64,000 nt of DNA from a virus. The stretch is from positions 53,666 through 117,665 of IMG/VR virus record IMGVR_UViG_3300009523_000001; one strand, given 5' to 3'. The notes beneath the pieces are model-generated. The model was not told the DNA's origin. It made no database searches and worked only from the letters and a program-made list of their open reading frames with translations. Below, one piece after another: positions 34,673 to 42,564 of this stretch (position 1 is its first letter; each line of letters opens with the position of its first letter). Both the position numbers and the translations under genes were made by a program.

Positions 34673-35989
34673 ATGGCAAGGAACCTGCTGCAGAAGAAGT
34701 CGATCAAGTACGGCGGCGAGAGCCGCGAGAAGGTGATGCGCGTGCCGTTCGGCCTGGGCGCTCCGCCCGGCGACGAGAAGGCCGCAGAGAAGTGCCTGCG
34801 ATGCGGGTTCGGCAACGTGCCCGTCGTCGAGGAGGTGGTCTGGACGATCCCCTTGCCGCTGACCGCGGAGCAGGCGCAGACGACGTTCGGCGACACGGTC
34901 AACCCGCTCAGCGGGTCGTCCGCGGTGCCCGGCGTCGCGAGCATCGACAGCACGTTCCTCATCAACGGTATCCTGCAGACGGATATCCTCGCCCAGGGCA
35001 TCGGCGTGCACGTCTTCTGCGAGCCGATGTCGTTCTCCACGATCGGCAACGCGTTCATCGCCCCGACCCAGCAGCTCGCCACCGGCTCCCCTCCGAGCCC
35101 GGACGTCTGGACGGCCAACGACTACGCAAACGGCGCCTTCGGGTCCTACGTGACTGGTCCCGATCAGGTGACCCCCGCGGTTTTCGAGTTCGGCGCGGCA
35201 ACCTGGCGCGCAGGCTGGAACTTCATCAACGCCTACCAGTTCCAGTGGAAGACGTCGCAGCGTGAGCTCGTGCTCAACGAGCTTGCGGCCGACATCTCGT
35301 ACTTCGGATCGTTCGCTGACGCCGAAGCGAGCGGCACGAGCGAGCTACCGGTCATCGACTACGTCGCGCTCGTCAACGCGCAGTACCGCGCGCAGGGTTC
35401 CGACACGATCTTCCTGCCGGTCAACTTCCGGCGGGTCGGCAGCTTCACCCCGTCGGGAGCATCGACCGGCGTCAACATCGGCATCTTCCACCCGACGCGC
35501 GACTTCGACCTCGCGCCGGTCACCTGGGGAGGCCTGCGGTGGCAGGGGTACGGCTGCCGCGGACAGATGTACCGACCGGTCGAGAGCCCGTGCTTTCTCG
35601 AGCGCGGAATCCCCATCGGGATGATCTTCATCGCGCAGGACGCCGTGCACCAGGCGCAGATGATCGAGGCGCTCACGATCGACAACGAGCCGTTCGGGAT
35701 CAACGTCCTTCCGGACGTCAACCTGGCCGCCGTCACCTCTGGAGGCAGCACCAGCCTCAGCTCGGCCGCCGTGCTCGCTCTCCTGCCTACGCTGGCCCTG
35801 CCGATGATGGAGCAGACACTCGACGGGACGGCGCTTTACGCGTCGCAGGTCGTCAACGACAGCCGCCAAATCTTCAAGGGCGGCATCCTCAAGCTCGGCA
35901 TCAAGATCAAGGGCTGGGAGATGCCTGGCGGATGGAAGTCGTACTGCTCGGAAAAGTACCCGAGCATGATGCGAGCCCACGCGGCCTGA
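34673..35989 (+). CDS. Major capsid protein candidate
   Basis: 438 residues, beta-rich, no membrane segment, well-conserved-looking composition. Notable stretches: DTIFLPVNFRRVGSFTPSG, NIGIFHPTRDFDLAPVTWGG, MPGGWKSYCSEKYP. The size fits a double-jelly-roll coat protein (about 270-400 residues or more), and a stem-loop terminator directly follows, as for a gene made in excess. An HK97-type coat cannot be excluded, but no prohead protease, portal or terminase is near. Confidence 0.5.
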   Translation: MARNLLQKKSIKYGGESREKVMRVPFGLGAPPGDEKAAEKCLRCGFGNVPVVEEVVWTIPLPLTAEQAQTTFGDTVNPLSGSSAVPGVASIDSTFLINGILQTDILAQGIGVHVFCEPMSFSTIGNAFIAPTQQLATGSPPSPDVWTANDYANGAFGSYVTGPDQVTPAVFEFGAATWRAGWNFINAYQFQWKTSQRELVLNELAADISYFGSFADAEASGTSELPVIDYVALVNAQYRAQGSDTIFLPVNFRRVGSFTPSGASTGVNIGIFHPTRDFDLAPVTWGGLRWQGYGCRGQMYRPVESPCFLERGIPIGMIFIAQDAVHQAQMIEALTIDNEPFGINVLPDVNLAAVTSGGSTSLSSAAVLALLPTLALPMMEQTLDGTALYASQVVNDSRQIFKGGILKLGIKIKGWEMPGGWKSYCSEKYPSMMRAHAA

Positions 35990-36012
35990 TCTCGATCACC
36001 GCGTAGTGGATC

Positions 36013-36059
36013 AACGAGAGGCGTGGTCGCGAGAGCGCCGCGCCTCTCGTTTCAATTTT
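36013..36059 (+). terminator. Intrinsic terminator after the capsid candidate
   Basis: An 11-bp perfect stem, AACGAGAGGCG (36013-36023) with CGCCTCTCGTT (36041-36051), followed by TCAATTTT. Partial termination would set the high capsid to minor-protein ratio. Confidence 0.8.
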
Positions 36060-36086
36060 GAGGTACGTTGATTCCGGAGGAAGCTC

Positions 36087-36683
36087 ATGCAGCCGCGAGA
36101 CCACGACATCCGCAACCTTGCCCTCTATGCCCCACGGATCGCGTATGGGATGGTCGCGGGCGTTCCTCGGGTGCCGTTCGTCGCGGACCTCCCGATCCAG
36201 TTCACGTCGAGCGTAGTCGATGCTCCCGCGATCATCACGAGCTTCGACAACAACCTCGTCTCGGACACCGTCATCGACAACGTGTCGTTTACGCTGTTCC
36301 AGCAGAACTCGTTCCCTGGGAGCCCGTTCCAGAGCCTGTACTTCGCGTACCTCAAGGCCCAGACCGGCGTCGGCATCAAGCTCGACGTTTACGGGGGGCC
36401 GAAGTACGCCATCAGCGACGGACCCGTCGAGCTCGCAAACCTGTTTGACGTGATCAAGCTCACGTGGCCGTCTGGCTGGGTGATTTTCAAACAAAGTAAC
36501 ATCAAAATCGCCGCGGTCCTTTTCCAGACGCCGGTGAGCGTACCGTACGACGTACACATTTTGTTCAACGGGTTCCAATTCCTCGACAAGGTGATGGACG
36601 ACATGAGCGATACCGACGCACGCTGCCGGCTGAGAAAGCTCGGCATCGAGTCCCCCGATCTGGCCGAGCTGCTCAAACCGTAA
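36087..36683 (+). CDS. Minor structural protein candidate
   Basis: 198 residues, beta-rich, with PFVADLPIQFTSSVVDAPAI and YDVHILFNGFQFLDKVMDDM. GGAGGAA precedes the ATG by 5 nt. Sandwiched between the capsid candidate and another beta-rich protein. A penton- or vertex-type single jelly roll is possible but unproved. Confidence 0.55.
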   Translation: MQPRDHDIRNLALYAPRIAYGMVAGVPRVPFVADLPIQFTSSVVDAPAIITSFDNNLVSDTVIDNVSFTLFQQNSFPGSPFQSLYFAYLKAQTGVGIKLDVYGGPKYAISDGPVELANLFDVIKLTWPSGWVIFKQSNIKIAAVLFQTPVSVPYDVHILFNGFQFLDKVMDDMSDTDARCRLRKLGIESPDLAELLKP

Positions 36684-36695
36684 GGGGATGAGCGG

Positions 36696-37682
36696 ATGCG
36701 CGACGACCAGGCGGCGGAGCTAACCGATCTGCAGGCCGAACCCATCGGGGTCGGTCAGCACGGGACAGACCCCAAAGCCATCGTGCCGCCGTCGAGGGGG
36801 CGGCGCGGCGACTTGGAGGTGAGGCTACTCGACCTGCAGCGCGACCCGAACGGGGTCGGCTATGGAGTCCGCACGCGCCTCTGGTCCGGTCGCCACGAGA
36901 TCGTCCCCGCGACGATCGATCCGTTTGTCTCGCTGCTCGGCAGCGACCCGTGGGGATCGCCCGTCGGTACCGGCGTCCTCGTCCCCTCCACGCCAACGGC
37001 CACGCTCGTTCCGACCGGAGCACCCCCGTCGCAGTACCGGTACCTCTTCTTGCTCGCTCGCGAGCAGTTCAATTCCGGCGAGCAGGGGGTGCGACTGACA
37101 GGCATCCGGATGTACGCGGAGCTCACCGCAACCGTTTCGGATGTCGGGACCTTCCGTAAGGAGATCATGAGTCCACTCTGGCATCCGCCCGACGGGAACA
37201 TCTCCTGGCACATCGTGATGATCCCGAAGACCTGGATGCTGACTCGCAACGTCCAGAACGCGGACAGTCTGAAGTTCCGCGACGCCTACGGGCCGTGCAT
37301 GCTCTACGAAACGATCGCAGGCCCGCAGTTCGCGCCGACCGCGTACAAGCCCCCGAACGCCGGCCGGCCGTGGGGCAAGCCGCTTGGGAGCGTGAGCCTC
37401 GGCAACATGCACGACATGCGGTACCGCTGGCGTACCGGCTACCTCGAACAGATGCTCGACATCCCGGTGCCGCTGCCGTGCGACATCGCGTTCTTCGCGA
37501 GCGTCCGGCAGAACGACCCGTCGACCAACCCGGCCGCGAGCGACCTGTCGGCCAATCAGTTTACGGCGCTCGGCACAGGGTCCGAAGACCAGTTTCTGAC
37601 CGCCTTCAACACGACCGCGCAGTACGGCCGGATTGCGGGGTCGCTCGTCTTCGACGAGAATCTGGGAGAGGACGTGCCCTGA
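36696..37682 (+). CDS. Structural protein candidate
   Basis: 328 residues. Beta-rich middle with YRYLFLLAREQFNSGEQGVR and WHIVMIPKTWMLTRNVQNAD. No membrane segment. Its stop overlaps the next start (TGATG). Could be a second coat or a spike-base protein. No family recognised. Confidence 0.55.
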   Translation: MRDDQAAELTDLQAEPIGVGQHGTDPKAIVPPSRGRRGDLEVRLLDLQRDPNGVGYGVRTRLWSGRHEIVPATIDPFVSLLGSDPWGSPVGTGVLVPSTPTATLVPTGAPPSQYRYLFLLAREQFNSGEQGVRLTGIRMYAELTATVSDVGTFRKEIMSPLWHPPDGNISWHIVMIPKTWMLTRNVQNADSLKFRDAYGPCMLYETIAGPQFAPTAYKPPNAGRPWGKPLGSVSLGNMHDMRYRWRTGYLEQMLDIPVPLPCDIAFFASVRQNDPSTNPAASDLSANQFTALGTGSEDQFLTAFNTTAQYGRIAGSLVFDENLGEDVP

Positions 37683-38680
37683 TGACGAAGACAACCGGAG
37701 TCGGCGGGTGCGGAGGCGGATGCAGCGAGTTTCCGCGGATCCTGGTCCCCAAGGCCTGCGTCCTCGAACCGGGATCGCCAACGCCCCGGCAAGCCGCTCA
37801 GATCATGCACGACGACGGCACCTACGGCGATTGGATCGACGATGTCCCCATCCAAGGACCGACCGACCGCGACATTCGCAAGGCCGACTGCTGGTGGAAA
37901 GACAACGTCCTCGATAAGGCCACTGACAACGCAGGGCGCATCGTGCCGCAGTGGACGCAGAACTCGCTCTGCATCGGCAACCGGTTCATGAGCTCCGGCA
38001 TTGGCGGCATCGGCGAGACGGTCCGTCGTAGCGGCACGCTCGGGCAGGCACCGGCAGCCGCCGCAGGACCAGGAATCAAGCTCTCCGACGCCGAGGCGCA
38101 GTGGGTGCTGTCCACCCTCACGCAGCTCAACGCGCTTATCCTCAAGGCCGGGAGCAAGCCCTGCGCAACCTGGCCATCGGACCCGACCAAGGCGCAGCCC
38201 GCGGCGGTCGCGTGCTTCCAAGGCTGGTTCAACACGAACGTGAACCCGGGCCTGCGCACCGACGGGATGCTCGACCGCGACACGCTCTGCGCGCTCCTGA
38301 CCGTCACAAGGCAGCACGCGACCGACTTCCCGACGCCGTACCCCGGCACCGTATTTTGCTTGTCGGCTCTGTCGACCCTGCCCATGCCCATGAAGATCGG
38401 CATCGGCGTCGCGGCAGCGGCGGTGGTCGGTGGGACCGTGGCGGCGATCGCGGGGGCGTACGGCAAGAAGAAGCCGCGAACCGCACTGCCTGCGGCCAGC
38501 GAGGCGCGACGCGTAATCGGGTACCAAGTACTCGTCTTCAACCAGGGGTCTTCGCATCCAGAAGTGGTCGCGCCCGCGAACACCCAAGCGGAAGCAGAGA
38601 GGCTCAAGGATCACTACGAGAAGCAAGCCGACCGACGCGGCTGGAACAAGCGCGTCGAAATCAGACCCGTGAGGGGCTGA
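37682..38680 (+). CDS. PG-binding-like membrane protein
   Basis: 332 residues. A Gly/Cys-rich start (GVGGCGGGCSEFP), a soluble part, a peptidoglycan-binding-like segment VACFQGWFNTNVNPGLRTDG then LDRDTLCALL (about 180-210), one membrane segment (about 238-256), and a C-terminal domain (about 275-332) outside it. It may be the wall-contacting partner of the transglycosylase that follows. Confidence 0.6.
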   Translation: MTKTTGVGGCGGGCSEFPRILVPKACVLEPGSPTPRQAAQIMHDDGTYGDWIDDVPIQGPTDRDIRKADCWWKDNVLDKATDNAGRIVPQWTQNSLCIGNRFMSSGIGGIGETVRRSGTLGQAPAAAAGPGIKLSDAEAQWVLSTLTQLNALILKAGSKPCATWPSDPTKAQPAAVACFQGWFNTNVNPGLRTDGMLDRDTLCALLTVTRQHATDFPTPYPGTVFCLSALSTLPMPMKIGIGVAAAAVVGGTVAAIAGAYGKKKPRTALPAASEARRVIGYQVLVFNQGSSHPEVVAPANTQAEAERLKDHYEKQADRRGWNKRVEIRPVRG

Positions 38681-38694
38681 AAAGGGGTTGACGG

Positions 38695-39492
38695 ATGCAC
38701 GTCAGCTCGTGGGAAGACGTCGCCCCGCCGCGGACGCTCATCAGTTGCGTCGTCCCGCCCCCGGGCCTCGGGAACTGGTGGAGCGGCAGCAAAGGTGGCG
38801 AAGAAACGCTCCCCGCCTTCCCAGGCATCAAGAAGCTCTCCGTAAGCGAACTGCAGTCCATCACCGAGACGGCCAACACTATCGGCATTGAACCGGACTG
38901 GCTCGCCACCATCATCAACTTCGAGACCGGCGGAACGTTCTCCCCGACCCAGAAGAACGCGGCCGGGTCGGGAGCAACGGGCCTCATTCAGTTCATGCCA
39001 AAGACGGCCCAGAACCTCCTCGGCACGTCCACGCCGGAAGAGGCGATCCGGCAGCTCGAAGCGATGAGCTTCCCCCAGCAGATGAAGCTGGTCGAGCGCT
39101 ACTTCGCGCCCCACGCGGGCAAGATGAAGAGCCTTTCGGACGCTTACCTGGCCGTCCTCTACCCCGCGTTCATCGGAGCGTCCGACGACGCAGTGATGGG
39201 CCGGACAGGAAGCGCCATCTACACGCAAAACGCCGGATTCGACAGCACGCACAAGGGCTACATCACGAAGGCGGACATCACCGGCAAAATCAACGCCATG
39301 CTCGACGGCACGAAGGAACGGGTCGCGACCGGGATCCCGCTCGTCCGTCGACCGATCAAGCTGCGACCGATCCTGACGGGGATCGCGATCGTGGCCGCTG
39401 CCGGAGTCGTGGCCTGGGGAGCGGTCACCCTGACTAGCCGACCCGCGCGACGCGTGCCGGCACTGCAACGCGTACCTGCGGCGGCGACGTAA
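38695..39492 (+). CDS. Membrane-anchored lytic transglycosylase (GH23-like)
   Basis: 265 residues. Catalytic Glu at about 77 in INFETGG, followed by NAAGSGATGLIQFMPKTAQN, the SLT-family core that cuts the MurNAc-GlcNAc bond. A membrane segment (about 222-242) and an Arg-rich tail close the protein. PRD1 P7 has a similar combination, used to pierce the wall during DNA entry. ATG at 38695 follows AAGGGG. Confidence 0.85.
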   Translation: MHVSSWEDVAPPRTLISCVVPPPGLGNWWSGSKGGEETLPAFPGIKKLSVSELQSITETANTIGIEPDWLATIINFETGGTFSPTQKNAAGSGATGLIQFMPKTAQNLLGTSTPEEAIRQLEAMSFPQQMKLVERYFAPHAGKMKSLSDAYLAVLYPAFIGASDDAVMGRTGSAIYTQNAGFDSTHKGYITKADITGKINAMLDGTKERVATGIPLVRRPIKLRPILTGIAIVAAAGVVAWGAVTLTSRPARRVPALQRVPAAAT

Positions 39493-39502
39493 GAGGAACG
39501 TG

Positions 39503-40378
39503 ATGCACCTCGCAGAATCCATCTCGTTCGCCGGAAACCGAACCGTCGGCTTCGGTCTTGATGAAGTGACGCCGCATCTCTTTGTCATCGGCGACTCGCA
39601 GGCATGCGGCGCCACCGGTGCCCCGAACCTGACCACCAAAACCATCGATCTCAACGGCACGCCCGCGCGCGTCCACTGCAAGGTCGGGGCACACACGTCC
39701 GAGTTCGCGGCCATCGTGCCGACGCTCGGCATTTCGAGAGGCGATACTGTGATCGTCTTCCTCGGCTCGAACGACTACGACAGCAAGCCCGACCCGACCG
39801 CGATCGTGAAAGCCATCGAGGCCGCCGGTGCGTCGACCCTCTGGGTGGGACCGCCGTCGATTCGCGGGAAGGACGGCGCAGCACCGGCCCATCTCCAGTC
39901 CGTGCTAGGCGATCGGTACTTCGACTCGCGCACGCTCAACCTGCAGCTCCGCGACGGGATCCACCCGACCGCGAGTGAGTTCGCGCGGTGGAGAGCGGCC
40001 GTGCTCTCCGAGATCGCGAGCAAGCCGCCGATCGCCCCGACGACCCCTGTGAGCAGTGTGCTCGAGACGCTCCAGCGGCCGGCGGTTGCGGCGGCTGCCG
40101 CGTTGGGGATCCTCGCACTCGGCGGATCGATCTACTGGATCGCCACGATGAGACGCGCACCGCAGCGCCTGTCGGCGGTCCGAGAAGGGGAAGGCAAAAC
40201 TGTTAGCGCCAAAGATCTGAAGCCAGGCGATCTCGTTCGAGGCGAGAAGGGATCTCGTCGTTACCGTATCCTTTCGGTGAGACGCGTTGAAGGAGCGCGA
40301 TCCGTTGAGGTTCAAGTTCAAAGCCAGGGGACGTGGCACTTCAAGCCAAACGATTCCGTAGAGGTCTTTCGATCATGA
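39503..40378 (+). CDS. Tagged SGNH hydrolase with membrane segment
   Basis: 291 residues. Starts with a divergent tag SISFAGNRTVGFGLDE. SGNH blocks: GDSQ (S32), GSND (about 93) and DGIHPT (about 154), so probably an esterase/deacetylase, perhaps for a glycan or peptidoglycan. A membrane segment (about 196-214) is followed by a small C-terminal beta domain (LKPGDLVRGEKGSRRYRILS). AGAGGAA precedes the ATG. Confidence 0.75.
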   Translation: MHLAESISFAGNRTVGFGLDEVTPHLFVIGDSQACGATGAPNLTTKTIDLNGTPARVHCKVGAHTSEFAAIVPTLGISRGDTVIVFLGSNDYDSKPDPTAIVKAIEAAGASTLWVGPPSIRGKDGAAPAHLQSVLGDRYFDSRTLNLQLRDGIHPTASEFARWRAAVLSEIASKPPIAPTTPVSSVLETLQRPAVAAAAALGILALGGSIYWIATMRRAPQRLSAVREGEGKTVSAKDLKPGDLVRGEKGSRRYRILSVRRVEGARSVEVQVQSQGTWHFKPNDSVEVFRS

Positions 40379-40689
40379 ACACCATCTCGCGCGGTGGCCG
40401 ACCCGTCGCCGGCTTCGCTCTTGGCCAGCCTCCCGAATGCCCTGCCGCGCTGCCGTCCGGCTCGAGTGCCGCTGCCCTGGTCGGCGGCGACCTCAGCGCG
40501 TTGCCGATCGCCGTCGGACACACGCTCGTCCGTGCGGCGCTTGTCGGAACGGGACTGCTCATCGCCGGCGAACGCGAGCACGTAATCAGAAACGCGGTTG
40601 CTGGCTCACTCGCGATCGAGGCGTTTGTCCTCGGTTGGGCTGCGTGGCTTCAACGGGGCCTCGGCAACAACGCCGAGGATCGCTCATAA
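40375..40689 (+). CDS. Tagged two-segment membrane protein
   Basis: 104 residues. Tag SRGGRPVAGFALGQPPECP, then two hydrophobic segments (about 52-66 and 73-88). ATGA overlap with the hydrolase. Same style as the 19-21 kb proteins. Confidence 0.7.
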   Translation: MNTISRGGRPVAGFALGQPPECPAALPSGSSAAALVGGDLSALPIAVGHTLVRAALVGTGLLIAGEREHVIRNAVAGSLAIEAFVLGWAAWLQRGLGNNAEDRS

Positions 40690-40724
40690 GGTTTTGCATC
40701 GCGGGAGACTGCCCGCAAAAAACC
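40690..40724. other. Hairpin between operon segments
   Basis: GCGGG (40701-40705) pairs with CCCGC (40712-40716), with outer GGTTTTGC/GCAAAAAACC arms. No T run in either direction, so it is not a standard terminator. Confidence 0.5.
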
Positions 40725-40765
40725 GCTGACCTTCACTGTAGCAAAAAGGTACCATAAAGAACGCC

Positions 40766-42160
40766 ATGATCGCCAAACAGCCGCAGAAAACGTACAAGTT
40801 CGGCGACTCCCTGCCCCCCATCCCCGGCCCCGTTGCTTCCTGGCCGTGGCCCGGATCGGCCGCGCTCACGAAATGGAGCATCGACATGCTCCACTACCCG
40901 CTCGGGACCATCATCACCGACGTCGTCGACGGTCATCCCGTCATCGCACAAATTCAAACACACTCTTGGTACGGCGCCCACCCCGACTGGCCCTCGACGC
41001 CTCACAAGGGGACCAGCGTATTTGTTCCGACCACGGTCAACGCGACCGGCAAGAAGATCCCCGTCGCCGATCCACCGGACGGGTGGGGGGAGGAATCACC
41101 GTCCGTGGCCGGCGTGGGGTCCAACGGGAAACCCGCAACCCCATGCGCGCCGGGAGATCCTCTCTGCACCGACCTTCCCGACGAATCTGCGCCGCACCCC
41201 ACCAAGGAGTATTCAATGGACACAGTCTTCCTAAACGGCCGTCCCGTCTCGTTCGGCGTGGGTGAGAACTTTTGCCCAACCCTTCCGTACGTGTGTCCGC
41301 CTCGCCCGTGGGGACCGGATCCGGGCCCGCGCGCCTCGATCGCGGATCGCCTCGGCACCGGCGACCGCGACGTGGGCGTCAGCGGATGCTGCCCGCGGCA
41401 ATGGGAGCCCGATCCGGGCCAAACCCTCAGCGGGGTCGGCGACGTCGCTCCCCCAGCCCCCACGAACGTGGCGCAGATCCACAATGCGGCGCAGGCGGCC
41501 GTCAAAGGGCGCCCGCAGGCGCCGCATCCCGCCGTGCAGGGCTCGATCCAAGCCGCCGCGACCGGTGCCGCGCGCGTCGTCGCACCCCCCGGAACGCCCC
41601 CCGCTCAAGTGCACAGACTCGCGCGGCTCGGCGCCGAAGCCTCCGTGCTTCGCGCCGGCTCCCGGTTTGCTCACCCTCGTCACCCTGTAGTCTCCACCGC
41701 CATCCGCGCCGCCGCCCACGAAGCGGTCCTCGCGCACGCGTGGCGGCCCGAGTGGGGCACCCGGCCCGCAGGGTTCGGCGCCACCCAATGGCGGCCCGAG
41801 TGGGGCGCTCGACCCGTGTGGTTCGGGGCCCGTCGATGGAGACGCGAGTGGGGATTTCAGCCCGCGTGGTGGGCAGCGCATCAGACCGTGATGGACACGC
41901 CCCAACCGGACGATTCCACCACTCCGTCGGACGGTTCGCCCGCTTCGTCCGATGGTTCTCCCGCTCCGACGGACGGTTCCGCTCCGGCGGACGGTTCTCA
42001 GTCGCCCACAACGACAGCCCCCTCGGGCGGTCTATCCACCCTCGCGAAGGTCGGCATCGGCGTCGCGGTGGTGGCGGTGGTCGGGGGGACGGTCGCAGCG
42101 ATCTCGGCGAACGGCGGAAAGAAAAAGAAGTCCTCGCCGGCGGCAGGAACGTCGCCATGA
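40766..42160 (+). CDS. Tagged membrane protein with N-terminal extension
   Basis: 464 residues. The first 150 form a small domain with no tag. At residue 151 an in-frame ATG (41216), preceded by AAGGAG 6 nt upstream, begins DTVFLNGRPVSFGVGENFCP, the shared tag. The rest has an Ala-rich region, three repeats of RPEWGxRPxxFGA (about 328-375), a Ser/Asp/Pro linker and a membrane segment (about 430-450) with a Lys-rich tail. Either one fusion or two products from one frame. Ala-rich HNAAQAAVKGRPQAPHPAVQ resembles the 1122-residue protein's C-terminal segment. Confidence 0.7.
   Translation: MIAKQPQKTYKFGDSLPPIPGPVASWPWPGSAALTKWSIDMLHYPLGTIITDVVDGHPVIAQIQTHSWYGAHPDWPSTPHKGTSVFVPTTVNATGKKIPVADPPDGWGEESPSVAGVGSNGKPATPCAPGDPLCTDLPDESAPHPTKEYSMDTVFLNGRPVSFGVGENFCPTLPYVCPPRPWGPDPGPRASIADRLGTGDRDVGVSGCCPRQWEPDPGQTLSGVGDVAPPAPTNVAQIHNAAQAAVKGRPQAPHPAVQGSIQAAATGAARVVAPPGTPPAQVHRLARLGAEASVLRAGSRFAHPRHPVVSTAIRAAAHEAVLAHAWRPEWGTRPAGFGATQWRPEWGARPVWFGARRWRREWGFQPAWWAAHQTVMDTPQPDDSTTPSDGSPASSDGSPAPTDGSAPADGSQSPTTTAPSGGLSTLAKVGIGVAVVAVVGGTVAAISANGGKKKKSSPAAGTSP
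41216..42160 (+). CDS. Internal in-frame start: tagged 314-residue form
   Basis: ATG at 41216 with a good ribosome site. All sibling tags sit at the very N-terminus, which supports separate translation from here. Cannot be decided from sequence. Confidence 0.5.
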   Translation: MDTVFLNGRPVSFGVGENFCPTLPYVCPPRPWGPDPGPRASIADRLGTGDRDVGVSGCCPRQWEPDPGQTLSGVGDVAPPAPTNVAQIHNAAQAAVKGRPQAPHPAVQGSIQAAATGAARVVAPPGTPPAQVHRLARLGAEASVLRAGSRFAHPRHPVVSTAIRAAAHEAVLAHAWRPEWGTRPAGFGATQWRPEWGARPVWFGARRWRREWGFQPAWWAAHQTVMDTPQPDDSTTPSDGSPASSDGSPAPTDGSAPADGSQSPTTTAPSGGLSTLAKVGIGVAVVAVVGGTVAAISANGGKKKKSSPAAGTSP

Positions 42161-42564
42161 GCGAGGGTGCCGTCATTGCGGTGGCCGTGCTGGGAATCGC
42201 TGCGGTCGGAGGGGGGATCTACTGGATGGCCACCCGACCCACAGGCAGCTCGTCTCCTGCGCCTGCGGGATTGCTACCTCCCGCACCGGCACCCGCAGCG
42301 ACCGCACCGGCACCCCACCCTGCGACTGCCGCACCGGCGCCGGCGCCGGCGCCGACACCCAAGCCGGTGACCGCAGCGCCTGCCCCGGCGCCCGCCCCCA
42401 ACGTGGTCAACACCGCCTCGAACGCTGTCAAACTCGCCTCGAACGTCGCCACCACCGCCTCGGAGATCAGCAGCCTCTTCGGCGGCGGGAGCGGCAGTCT
42501 CTTCGGCGTTGGCGGCGCGATTCGACGGAGCGGCCGATCGGTTCCTGGATGGGGGCTGCAATGA
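42157..42564 (+). CDS. N-terminal membrane protein with Ala/Pro linker
   Basis: 135 residues. One membrane segment (about 5-22), a long Ala/Pro stretch like PAPAPAATAPAPHPATA, then an amphipathic helix SNAVKLASNVATTASEISSL and a Gly-rich end. Untagged. Overlaps both neighbours by ATGA. Confidence 0.65.
   Translation: MSEGAVIAVAVLGIAAVGGGIYWMATRPTGSSSPAPAGLLPPAPAPAATAPAPHPATAAPAPAPAPTPKPVTAAPAPAPAPNVVNTASNAVKLASNVATTASEISSLFGGGSGSLFGVGGAIRRSGRSVPGWGLQ

Noticed and set aside
36087-37682. Tailed-phage head-tail connector genes
   Set aside because: Sizes could fit, but no portal or terminase lies nearby and no connector motif is visible.
40690-40724. Rho-independent terminator between 40689 and 40766
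   Set aside because: The hairpin is real but is not followed by a T run in either direction.
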